Assembly (NCBI GenBank): GCA_027488055.1
Contig: JAIYCK010000204.1
Span: forward strand, 1-18,540
Direction: 5' to 3'
DNA: 18,540 nucleotides
Source: Flavobacteriales bacterium
GTDB lineage: Bacteria; Bacteroidota; Bacteroidia; Flavobacteriales_D; Sanyastnellaceae
Both the position numbers and the translations under genes were made by a program. Below are positions 7,591-16,500 of this stretch, piece by piece; position 1 is the first letter of the stretch, and each line of letters begins with the position of its first letter. The notes under the pieces were generated by a model. The model did not search any database. It was not told where the DNA came from and saw only the letters and a list, made by a program, of their open reading frames with translations.

Positions 7591-7778
7591 TGCTCTGGAG
7601 GAATTAGTTTACGAATCCGGGCTCCGCGCGCAACACCATAGGCAATCAACACTGCTCCCATCACATACTTGCGCCATCCCGGTAACAATTGCGCCGCGCT
7701 CTCAGAAAAGACACAAAACAACCCTGCCGCCAAAAAAAAGGCAACCATAAAGTAGCTCATGTATCTCAAAAATTTCAT
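7587..7778 (-). CDS. Small two-helix membrane protein, first gene of the PstS-like/TPR operon (63 aa)
   Basis: From ATG 7778 the protein has 63 residues with two hydrophobic helices (about 7-24, SYFMVAFFLAAGLFCVF, and 37-50, KYVMGAVLIAYGV) joined by a short loop with SESAAQLLPGW, and a basic C-terminal tail. A longer in-frame reading upstream to 7820 adds 14 residues unlike a membrane protein start and is rejected. A promoter-like pair lies just upstream of this ATG. Small proteins of this shape are found between exbD and PstS-like genes in Bacteroidetes, which supports it being real. The gene ends in the ATGA overlap with the PstS-like gene. Function unknown; likely a subunit or chaperone of the envelope complex. 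Confidence 0.82.
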   Translation of the reverse strand: MKFLRYMSYFMVAFFLAAGLFCVFSESAAQLLPGWRKYVMGAVLIAYGVARGARIRKLIPPEQ

Positions 7779-7794
7779 GCGTGTGATTTGGCTG

Positions 7795-7822
7795 CAAAGT
7801 AAAGAAGGTAATTCCCACAAAA
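7795..7822 (-). promoter_or_regulatory. Candidate promoter of the small membrane protein-PstS-like-TPR operon
   Basis: On the minus strand TTTTG (7822-7818) is followed after 16 bases by TACTTTG (7801-7795). This approximates the Bacteroidetes TTG ... TAnnTTTG pair, but the -7 box lacks one base. The box ends 17 bases before the ATG at 7778. The same TTTGCAGCC string follows a TATTTTG upstream of manC (minus strand 4870-4859). Confidence 0.4.
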
Positions 7823-7873
7823 CACCGAATTCTTTATCCTTCTTTCATTTTTTTCAGGTGCTCTAACGACGAC

Positions 7874-7907
7874 TTTCGATTCCATATTGCCTTTTTCACT
7901 AGGTTTG
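7874..7907 (+). promoter_or_regulatory. Candidate promoter of gpsA
   Basis: TAGGTTTG at 7900-7907 matches the Bacteroidetes -7 consensus TAnnTTTG exactly. About 26 bases upstream TTTCG (7874-7878) is a near match to the -33 TTTG. The start codon follows 20 bases after the -7 box, leaving a very short leader with no Shine-Dalgarno sequence, which is usual in this phylum. Confidence 0.5.
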
Positions 7908-7927
7908 CACCTATATCCAAGCATTTT

Positions 7928-8938
7928 ATGAGCAATTTATCGGAATATAAGCCACGAGTTGGAGTGCTCGGAGGAGGTTCTTGGGCCACCGCTCTTGTCA
8001 AATTATTGTGCAACAACAATGATCGTGTCAATTGGTGGATGCGCGACAAAAACGCGATCGAACACATCAAAAACTTCGGCCACAATCCACATTACATACA
8101 AAGCATTGAATTCGATCGTGCCAGAATCAATGTCACCGATGATATGCAAGAAGTGGTTGATGCCAGTGATTACATTGTGATCGCGATTCCTTCTGCGTTC
8201 TTGCACGACACCATACAGCAGTACAAACCCGTTGGACTTGGCCAAAAGGTACTTTTTTCAGCCATCAAAGGGATCATCAACGAGTATGATTCCATTCCTG
8301 CTCGCTATTTCAACAAACAACTTGGTACACCTTATGAAAACATTGGCCTGGTTTGCGGTCCCTGTCACGCGGAAGAAGTAGCTCTCGAAAAATTATCGTA
8401 TCTCACTATCGGATGTCATGACCAAGAAAAAGCACAAACGATGGCTAGCCTGCTCAAATGCAGATACATTAAAACCAATACGACGGAGGATGTATTCGGA
8501 ACCGAACTTGCCGCTATTCTAAAAAACGTATACGCCGTAGCAGCTGGAATTTGTCATGGATTGGGATATGGTGATAATTTTCAAGCAGTATTGATAAGCA
8601 GCGCCATTCGTGAAATTGAAGGCTTTTTAGATACGGTGCATGAAATTCACCGCGATGTTAAAAACAGTGCTTATCTAGGCGATTTACTTGTAACCGCTTA
8701 CTCTCCCTATTCCCGCAACCGCACCTTTGGAACCATGGTAGGTAAAGGTTACAGCGTCAAATGGGCCACCATTGAAATGAACATGGTCGCTGAAGGATAT
8801 TTTGCCGCGCGCGGCATTCACCAAATCAATAAGAAATTCCAAGCGAACATCCCAATCGCCGATGCGGTGTATCGCATTCTTTACGATAAAATAAGTCCAA
8901 CGATGGAAATGCGCATACTCACCGATCGACTCAGCTGA
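7928..8938 (+). CDS. gpsA: Glycerol-3-phosphate dehydrogenase [NAD(P)+]
   Basis: GpsA reduces dihydroxyacetone phosphate to sn-glycerol-3-phosphate in the cytoplasm, giving the backbone of phospholipids. The Rossmann motif GGGSWA is at residues 15-20 behind the first strand (RVGVL). SAIKGI (111-116), GPCHAEEVAL (144-153), KNVYAVAAG (199-207, containing the expected catalytic lysine) and GDLLVTAYSPYSRNRTFG (251-268) are family signatures, and the length (336 aa) is normal. GPC replaces the more common GPS. ATG 7928 is the only good start, placed six to ten residues before the nucleotide-binding strand. It is divergent from the membrane protein-PstS-like operon with about 150 bases between. A weak GTCA/TGAC hairpin followed by a T-rich stretch (8941-8963) after the stop might be its terminator. 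Confidence 0.96.
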   Translation: MSNLSEYKPRVGVLGGGSWATALVKLLCNNNDRVNWWMRDKNAIEHIKNFGHNPHYIQSIEFDRARINVTDDMQEVVDASDYIVIAIPSAFLHDTIQQYKPVGLGQKVLFSAIKGIINEYDSIPARYFNKQLGTPYENIGLVCGPCHAEEVALEKLSYLTIGCHDQEKAQTMASLLKCRYIKTNTTEDVFGTELAAILKNVYAVAAGICHGLGYGDNFQAVLISSAIREIEGFLDTVHEIHRDVKNSAYLGDLLVTAYSPYSRNRTFGTMVGKGYSVKWATIEMNMVAEGYFAARGIHQINKKFQANIPIADAVYRILYDKISPTMEMRILTDRLS

Positions 8939-9092
8939 TTGTCAGATCGATGACTTGTTTTTTATCCCTCATTATGTCCAAAATATTTGTCCAATAAGTT
9001 CTTCCTGTGTCATAAACTTGTACTTTGAAAACATGTTTGATTTGTTACGCATGTAGTTCCATATTCGAAAACCTTAACCAAGCTTACGACGC

Positions 9093-12000
9093 ATGATAAA
9101 ATACATTGCTTTCCTCTTGTTGGCTTTTTGCAGTTCCGCCCTTTTTTCACAAGATATTTTGGTGGAATCTGGCAAGGTGCTTCCTGGCACACCCAAAGCT
9201 GTCGATCGATCGCGCTCTGCCGCTTGCGCACCTGCAACAGGTCTGCGTGACTTGGAATGGAACAATATCAAAGCCTTGATCGAAACTGGAGGCTCCATGT
9301 GGCAGGACCGCGCCAATGGAAGATCCCATTATTATGCTCCTAAAAATGGTGAGGTATCCGTGCTATTTGCCGGTGCACTTTGGATGGGGGGCTTGTCGCC
9401 GGATCAACAACTCAAATTGGCAGCCATCCAATACCGCTATTCAGGCAACGATTACTGGCCCGGTCCTCTGACCAACGATGGATCGGCAGAAACCAACGAG
9501 GCCACCTGCGAAGAATTTGACAAATTCAATGTATCCTTTCGCATTGATGCCCAAAGACATCGACAATACCATGAGTGCATGCTCGATCCAGATTGCGACA
9601 TGGCTTTGATCTTTCCAGAAGGCTATACCATGCCCGCCTATTTCAACGATTATCCAGCACACGGTATCGTTGCGCAAGGACAAGATTATTACTTGGCTCC
9701 TTTTTTCGACTTCAACAACAACGACGCTTATGACCCCGAAAATGGGGATTATCCATGGTTTGACTTCCAACGCGAAATTGATTGTGCTCAGCGCCGCAGA
9801 GAAGACATTGTACCATTGTTTGGTGATCAAAATTACTTCTGGATTTTCAATGACAAAGGCAATATCCATAGCGAAAGCGGAGGTCAGCCCATCGGTATGG
9901 AAATACGTGCTCAGGCATTTGCATTCAATACCAATGACGAAATCAACAATATGACGTTTTATAATTACGTCCTCATCAATCAAGGTACACAAACCTTACA
10001 GGATACATATTTCGGCACGTGGATCGATTTGGATATTGGTGGTCATGTCGATGATTATGTGGGTTGCGATGTGCAACGCGGTCTGGGTTATGGTTACAAT
10101 GGATATGCCTTTGATGCTGCAAGCTCACTCTCCTTGGGTTATGGTGACAATCCGCCTGCAGTGGGTGTAGATTTCTTCGAAGGACCCTACCAAGATGCGG
10201 ACAACAAAGACAATCCGCTCACAGAGGATATCAACTTGGCCATCGCTGAAGATGGTATTCCTTATAAAGGCATCGGTATTGGCTACGGAGATGGCATTAT
10301 CGACAATGAGCGATTCGGCATGCGCAAGTTCCTCTATCATATTTCAGGATCCGGAAACAACGGAGTACCTGAAACAGCGGTTCAATATTACAACTACATC
10401 AGAGGCTATTGGAAAAATGGACAACGCATGGCTTATGGCGGGAATGCTTTAACAACATCCAGCGGAGCCAACCTCGACATTGCTGCAGACTTTATGTTCC
10501 CTGGTGATACTGATCCTTTGAACTTCGGAACCGCCGGCATACCCACTGACCCATGGACGGAGGTAAGCAGCGGAAATCCTCCAAGCGATAGAAGATTTAT
10601 GCAAAGTGCAGGGCCCTTCACACTGCTACCTGGCGATTTCAATAATATCACCGTGGGTGTCGTTTTTGCTCGTGCCTCCAGTTCAGATCCGTTCGCTTCT
10701 GTTGAATTGGTGCGCCAAGCAGACGACAAAGCACAGGCACTCTTCGATAATTGCTTTGAGCTCATTTCTGGACCAGATGCTCCTGACTTGACCATTCAAG
10801 AATTGGAAAACGAGCTCATTCTGTTCCTCAACAACGACAACAACCTAAGCTCCAATTACAATGAGCAATACAACCTTTTAGATCCTACCATTCCTGAGTC
10901 ACTGAATGATTCCACAGCCCTCACGGCGGACGAACGGAGTTATCGCTTTCAAGGGTATCTGATTTATCAATTGGCCGATGGTGATGTGTCTAGCTCCGAC
11001 CTCGCGGATACCGATAAAGCACGCCTCATCTTTCAATGTGATCTGGAGGATGATGTAGCAAACATCATCAATTATTACAAGGACATTGAAATGGATCAAG
11101 TGGTTCCGCAATTGATGGTGCAAGGAGAAAACAAAGGTATACGTCACTCATTCCGAGTAACTGAAGACGCATTTGCACTGGGCAACAAAGCCCTTGTCAA
11201 TCATAAAACATATTATTTCATGGCACTGGCCTATGGTTACAATAACTACCGGCCATATGATCCCTTTCTAAAAACGGGACAATCATTGCCGTTCATTGCT
11301 TCTAGAAAGGCTGTAATCGGTTCCATTCCTTCTATCAATGCCATTCCGCATGCGATAGCCCCTGAGGCCAATGGCACCCTAGCTTCCGTGTCATATGGTT
11401 ACGGCATTCCGCTCACGCAAACAGAAGGCAAAGGCAATGGACGTCAGTCGCTTGCTATTGCAAGTGATGTGCGTGATAAAATTGCTTCCGAATGGTCGAT
11501 CGAAGAAGTGGCGTACAACTCTGGGGGATCTCCAGTCAATGTTATGGTGGTAGACCCACTTCGCATTCCTGCCGCTGATTTCGAAATGAAACTCTGTTTC
11601 GAAAACCAATCACTGTTCAGCGATTCCGCTTATTGGAGTTTAAGTAATCTGACAACGGGCGACACGTATACCTCCAAACACGCCATTCAGAGCGCTTTCG
11701 AAGAAATTATTGCAGAATGGGGGATCTCTGTTCAATGGCAACAACTACCAACTCCAAGCGAGGAGACGGAACATTTTATAGCGCCATTAACCTCTGCTTT
11801 GGAATTTGCAAATCCCGCACAGCAATGGCTCACAGGAGTTCCAGACGACGACAGCAATACTGCCTTCAATTGGATCCGTTCCGGCACTTCATATATCGAT
11901 CCCAGTGAGGCCGGAGATCCGCTTGGCATTATTTACAATGATTATTTTGATGGCAATACATCTTCAGGCACACTGCAGGGCCGCTATCCGTCCGATCCAG

Positions 12001-13250
12001 ATGAATTGTATGAAGGGATGATATCAGGAACTTGGAGCCCTTATTGTTTAGTGGGTGGCACAGTCATCGATGAAAACCTTGGAACCATCAATGCCATTGC
12101 TCCGACAACGGAAGCTTTGATCGGTGACAATTCTCCTATTCTCAATCGATTCTCTGCAAATATCAAAGGCCTAAACAATGTCGAAATCGTTTGGACCAAT
12201 GAACGCAGCCTTTGGACGCGCTGTCCAGTGCTTGAAATGCAAGCCAATCCGCTGCTGAGCGAGGGCGGTGGAGAAAAAATGCAAATGCGAAAACACCCAA
12301 GTGTCGATAAAAATGGTCTGGACGCCAGCAATCCAAATTGCAATGTCTCGGAAGCCACTAACAACGGAAATCAAGTCAATGGAATGGGATGGTTCCCTGG
12401 CTATGCCGTGGACTTGGGCACAGGTCAACGTCTCAACATGGCCTTTGGCGAAGACTCTGGTTTACCTGAGCAAAACGGCCGAGATATGATTTGGAATCCC
12501 ACAGCGAATTATGCATCCAACCTCGGACAACAGTTTTATTTTGGTGGACAACACTGGATCTACGTATTCAAAGATTATCGACAAGAGATCGACAATTCAG
12601 ATTATATGCCCTCGTATGACGAAGGTGCATTCCACTTCTCCAAAGCGGATGACACAGGACTCATCGCGCCTGCTCAATTGCGCAAATTGTTTGCAGCATG
12701 CACTTGGGTCGGAAGTGCAATGGCTATTGCGAATCAAGAACCCATCATACCTGGCCAATTCCCTTGTCAAGCTTCGGTGCGGCTCTGCGTAGAAAAACCA
12801 TATGCCAAATACGATGTCACGGTTTCTGACCTTGACAATTACGGTGGATCTCAAAATTACTGGAACCCCGTCTATCGTTTCTCCACCAAAAACTTGCATA
12901 CACAAACCAACCAAAACGATGTGCTCACGGATGCACTGGACTTGATCAATGTTGTTCCCAATCCTTACTATGCTTTTTCGTCGTACGAAGCCAATAAATT
13001 GGATAACAGAATCAAGATTGTAAACCTGCCCCAAAATTGTACAATACAGATCTACGATGTCAATGGCACACGTATTCGCAATTTCAAAAAAGGCGATCCA
13101 AATACGTATTTGGATTGGGATCTAAAAAATGAAAAGAACATTCCTATTTCCAGTGGTGTCTATATTATTCATATCGACGTGCCTGGAGTTGGACAAAAAA
13201 TACTCAAGTGGTTCGGCGTCATGCGGCCTGTGGATTTAGATAATTTCTAA
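9093..13250 (+). CDS. Giant secreted protein with T9SS-type C-terminal sorting domain (1385 aa)
   Basis: The protein has a signal peptide (residues 1-20, FLLLAFCSSALFSQ) for Sec export. Residues about 55-100 carry a segment ending in SVLFAGALWMGG (89-100), typical of a widespread family of long Bacteroidetes surface proteins. The middle is rich in Asp, Asn, Gly and aromatic residues, with several DxDxxG-like acidic turns (such as DFNNNDAYDPENGDYP) that may bind calcium. The last 106 residues (1280-1385) form a T9SS-like sorting domain: INVVPNPYY, then IQIYDVNGTRIR, WDLKNEKN, SSGVYIIHI and GQKILKWFGV. It ends in RPVDLDNF, a tail beyond the usual last strand. So it is probably carried over the outer membrane by the type IX system; no T9SS component gene is in the window. 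No enzyme motif was recognised; its function is unknown, plausibly structural or adhesive. A TACTTTG box at 9021-9027 may be its promoter. Confidence 0.9.
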   Translation: MIKYIAFLLLAFCSSALFSQDILVESGKVLPGTPKAVDRSRSAACAPATGLRDLEWNNIKALIETGGSMWQDRANGRSHYYAPKNGEVSVLFAGALWMGGLSPDQQLKLAAIQYRYSGNDYWPGPLTNDGSAETNEATCEEFDKFNVSFRIDAQRHRQYHECMLDPDCDMALIFPEGYTMPAYFNDYPAHGIVAQGQDYYLAPFFDFNNNDAYDPENGDYPWFDFQREIDCAQRRREDIVPLFGDQNYFWIFNDKGNIHSESGGQPIGMEIRAQAFAFNTNDEINNMTFYNYVLINQGTQTLQDTYFGTWIDLDIGGHVDDYVGCDVQRGLGYGYNGYAFDAASSLSLGYGDNPPAVGVDFFEGPYQDADNKDNPLTEDINLAIAEDGIPYKGIGIGYGDGIIDNERFGMRKFLYHISGSGNNGVPETAVQYYNYIRGYWKNGQRMAYGGNALTTSSGANLDIAADFMFPGDTDPLNFGTAGIPTDPWTEVSSGNPPSDRRFMQSAGPFTLLPGDFNNITVGVVFARASSSDPFASVELVRQADDKAQALFDNCFELISGPDAPDLTIQELENELILFLNNDNNLSSNYNEQYNLLDPTIPESLNDSTALTADERSYRFQGYLIYQLADGDVSSSDLADTDKARLIFQCDLEDDVANIINYYKDIEMDQVVPQLMVQGENKGIRHSFRVTEDAFALGNKALVNHKTYYFMALAYGYNNYRPYDPFLKTGQSLPFIASRKAVIGSIPSINAIPHAIAPEANGTLASVSYGYGIPLTQTEGKGNGRQSLAIASDVRDKIASEWSIEEVAYNSGGSPVNVMVVDPLRIPAADFEMKLCFENQSLFSDSAYWSLSNLTTGDTYTSKHAIQSAFEEIIAEWGISVQWQQLPTPSEETEHFIAPLTSALEFANPAQQWLTGVPDDDSNTAFNWIRSGTSYIDPSEAGDPLGIIYNDYFDGNTSSGTLQGRYPSDPDELYEGMISGTWSPYCLVGGTVIDENLGTINAIAPTTEALIGDNSPILNRFSANIKGLNNVEIVWTNERSLWTRCPVLEMQANPLLSEGGGEKMQMRKHPSVDKNGLDASNPNCNVSEATNNGNQVNGMGWFPGYAVDLGTGQRLNMAFGEDSGLPEQNGRDMIWNPTANYASNLGQQFYFGGQHWIYVFKDYRQEIDNSDYMPSYDEGAFHFSKADDTGLIAPAQLRKLFAACTWVGSAMAIANQEPIIPGQFPCQASVRLCVEKPYAKYDVTVSDLDNYGGSQNYWNPVYRFSTKNLHTQTNQNDVLTDALDLINVVPNPYYAFSSYEANKLDNRIKIVNLPQNCTIQIYDVNGTRIRNFKKGDPNTYLDWDLKNEKNIPISSGVYIIHIDVPGVGQKILKWFGVMRPVDLDNF

Positions 13251-13344
13251 GTTTTGGATCTGCAATTTATGCTTTGAATTTTCGAGTAACAACATAGCAT
13301 TTCTCTGCATTTTGTGTCACCTTTACGTAGAAGATCAAACAGAG

Positions 13345-13451
13345 AAATGTACACGCCCTAGAACGGGCCTCACATAATAACCTCCAGCAGGTGAAGGAAG
13401 TAGCCAGGCTGTGAAGCGAGTGCAAAAAAAGCGTCCCCCGGGGCGCTTTTT
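13345..13451 (+). ncRNA. Structured small RNA, SRP RNA (4.5S)-like candidate
   Basis: This lies in the 333-base gap between the two giant genes, which otherwise shows no reading frame. CAGGT (13388-13392), GGAAGTAGCC (13396-13405) and GCGAGTGC (13416-13423) appear in the same order as the corresponding elements of bacterial SRP RNA, whose consensus is CAGG..GGAAG(C)AGC, with AACC before them (13379-13382). A nested fold fits: 13349-13356 with 13416-13423 (7 of 8 pairs, one G-U), 13368-13374 with 13410-13416 (6 of 7), 13381-13383 with 13406-13408. An intrinsic terminator follows at once, giving a transcript near 100-120 nt, the normal size of a small SRP RNA. The usual GGAA apical hairpin is three bases shorter than in E. 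coli. The 5' end is approximate. Alternatives are another small RNA or a leader of the downstream gene. No other SRP RNA is visible in the window. Confidence 0.5.
13424..13451 (+). terminator. Intrinsic terminator of the small RNA
   Basis: AAAAAGCG (13426-13433) pairs with CGCTTTTT (13444-13451), continued inward by C-G pairs and one T-G wobble, with a small C/G-rich loop. Five T follow the stem arm. It sits directly after the closing stem of the RNA candidate and 133 bases before the PKD gene. It would also stop read-through from the upstream giant gene, which has no terminator of its own in the 95 bases after its stop. Confidence 0.8.
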
Positions 13452-13583
13452 CGATTTCTACTCATGCTCGATTATACGCAACCTTTTGCGCACTTATCAG
13501 TATAAAAGTCCATCAATTTATTTAACGTGAACCATCCTCATCGCTACCCTAAATAGCTTTTGCAATAGGAAAATGATGATACG

Positions 13584-16500
13584 ATGACTGCTAATGGAAT
13601 GAATAACACCCTATTTAAACATCTCGGATACATGACATTTGCCTGCTTGATGCATGTTGCATCGTGGGGGCAAGTCTCATTCCAATCCAACAATACAGAA
13701 GGCTGCACACCGCTTGGAGTAATCATCTCGGTAAGTACACCCACCTCTGGCATTTCTTCTTATTTGTGGCAAATCACTCAACCTAACGGTTCAGTTGTGA
13801 CTGCTACAACCGCTCAATATGTCGCTATTTTGTCTCAACCGGGAGCATACGATGTAACACTCACCATCAATGGCAATCAAACCCAAACAATCAATGATTA
13901 CATCAACGTATACGCCTTGCCCGTCGCTCAAATAAACGCAGACGACCCGGTTGGTTGTTATCCCCTTTGTGTGAATTTCAGTGACGCTACCATTTCAGGT
14001 GGCGGAGATATTGTTTCTTGGAACTGGGACTTTGGTGATGGGGGTACCAGTAATCAACAAAATCCCGCATACTGCTATGATCAAGTGGGTACTTTTTCTC
14101 CTGTCCTTTCCATCATGGATGAATTTGGATGTATCTCCAACGCTACTGCCGGTGGTCTCGTCCAAGTAGATGACGATTTTCCTTCGGCAAACTTCACGGC
14201 GAGTTCTGTACTCGATTGCAATCCGCCTATTCAAATCACAATGACCAATACCTCCTCTGGATCCAGCGCTCTCAGCAGCGAATGGTCATTTGGAGATGGA
14301 CAAACAGAAACAACAAATGGAATTGGAGCTGTCACTCACAGTTATACGCAGTTGGGCAATTTGGACGTATGCTTGACGGTCACTGATGATATTGGCTGTC
14401 AACATGAAACGTGCGAAGAAATTTACCTTTTTCAAAACCCCAATGCATCTTTCACAGTTAGCGAAAATGCGACCTGTGAAGGCGTCATGCTATCTTTCGA
14501 AAGTACCACACTGCCAGTACCGCCTACTATCACATGGGACTTCGATGGTGATGGTATTGTGGATGCGAATGGAGCTGCTGCACAATTTGCTTATGAAGAT
14601 GAAGGCACTTACCAGCCAGCGATTACTGTCACGTATAGCAATCAATGCACGCAAACCACAAGTGCCAATCAAACGATCACTGTAGCCGATGGCATCCAAC
14701 CTGGATTCACGGCCAATGTGACCTCAGCTTGCGTGCCGCCTCTCAATGTCACATTCACCAATACCACCATTGGATCAGGTGTAAACACCTTTGAATGGCT
14801 CATCGACGGTGTGATCGTTGGAACTGGCCCGAATTTAGTCCACTCCTTTGACGAGTTCGGAGTGTTCGATGTTACCCTTATAGCAACCAATTCTGCGGGA
14901 TGCAGTTACGAGGTTGCTATGGATAACTACATCACGATTCAAGCGCCCACCATATCATTCAACACTGAAAGTACCGTTTGCACCGACGAAATTGTGTCCA
15001 TTACCAATGTAAATATCTCATCGGTCGATCCTGTGCTACACTATTATTGGGATTTCAATGAAGACGGTGTGTTCGACGCTGATGCGATCACCCCTCAATA
15101 TAGTTATGACATCACGGGATCTTATCATATCACCCTGCAGATCGAAACGGTCAGTGGTTGCATCGCCTCCTATACGCCTGCGCAAGCTGTCCAAGTGCTC
15201 ACGAATGTAGACGCCTCTTTCACGGCGAGTTTTACTGAGTCGTGTGCCGGACAACCCATTGAATTTTGCATCACGCCACAAGCAGGTAACATTTACTCGT
15301 GGAATTTCTATGACGGAACCGGATGGATTTCAATGGATCTAAATGAAACGTGCATTCTGCATGATTACGCCGACACAGGATATTTCGATTTGGCTATCAC
15401 CGTTTTCAACGGAGCCTGCGCAGTCAATGAAGTTTTTGAAGACTACATACATATTCTTCCTCCTGTCGCTGTGTGGGACTATTCGCTCAATTGCAGCAAT
15501 CCACTATTAGTCAATTTCGTTAGCACGAGCATCGAAGCGGATAGCCTGGTTTGGGATTTTGGCGATGGATCTCCCCTTGTCATCAATGAAGTAAACCCCG
15601 TACATCAATACAATACCGTCGGTGAATACCTTGTAAACCTCACTGTTTACAATACTTCCAACCCAGCATGGACTTGTCCTGATTCACAAAGCGATGTCAT
15701 TAATGTAAGCACACCATCGACTTTGTTGGAATTCACAAACAATGTTGGTTGCCCGCCGCTTTACTTGAACATCGATGAAGATTCATTCAACGCCGTTTGG
15801 GAAGTGGAATTCAGCAATGGATATAGCATCGTAAATACGTATCAAGAAATCAGCAACACCTATCAGACCATACAGTATTTCAACGGTGAATACCTTGCCA
15901 CCATCAACTTTCTGGCAAACAACCCCAATCACTGGCCTTACGTGGTTTTTGCTGATGCCGGCACCTATGACGCCACAGTAACAGTGACAGACGCCAACGG
16001 CTGTCAGGCTACTCAAGTATATGAGGACATTGTGAATGTAACGGCCAATCCTGATTTCGCAGCATTCGATGTATCGCTATTTGGGGACTGTTCCCCGTTT
16101 CAAGTTCAATTGACACCGCAGCTTCAAAATTTAGTGTCATGGCAATGGATATTCCCCAATGGAGGAATCGGCAACACGGAAAACCCTGTGTATACGATCC
16201 TGCCTCCATATAACTATGACACTCCATCCTCTGTCACACTCACTGCTACTGATGCACAAGGATGCACGAGCACAGTGACACAGCCCATTGATATCTTACC
16301 ACCTGCCAATATCGATTTCGTCGCTGCTAACGATCCTGGATGCATCGGTGCATTCACCGATTTTATCAACAACACACAAGGACCCGAAGGAACTACTTAT
16401 TCTTGGAATTTTGGGGATGCCACAAGTGCTAGCAATCAAAGTACGGAGTTTCAACCTCAACACATTTACAATGCCAATGGCACATACGAAGTTTGCTTAA

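Noticed and set aside
7834..8085. An 83-codon minus-strand frame across the gpsA start
   Set aside because: It covers the gpsA promoter candidate and the Rossmann motif on the opposite strand, with no protein features.
8941..8963. A weak hairpin (GTCA/TGAC) with a T-rich tail after gpsA
   Set aside because: The stem is only four pairs, so it was not listed as a separate terminator; it is mentioned with gpsA.
13251..13345. Promoter search for the small RNA
   Set aside because: CACCTTTA at 13318-13325 and TAGCATTT at 13295-13302 both resemble the -7 box, but neither is close enough, with a convincing -33 partner, to choose.
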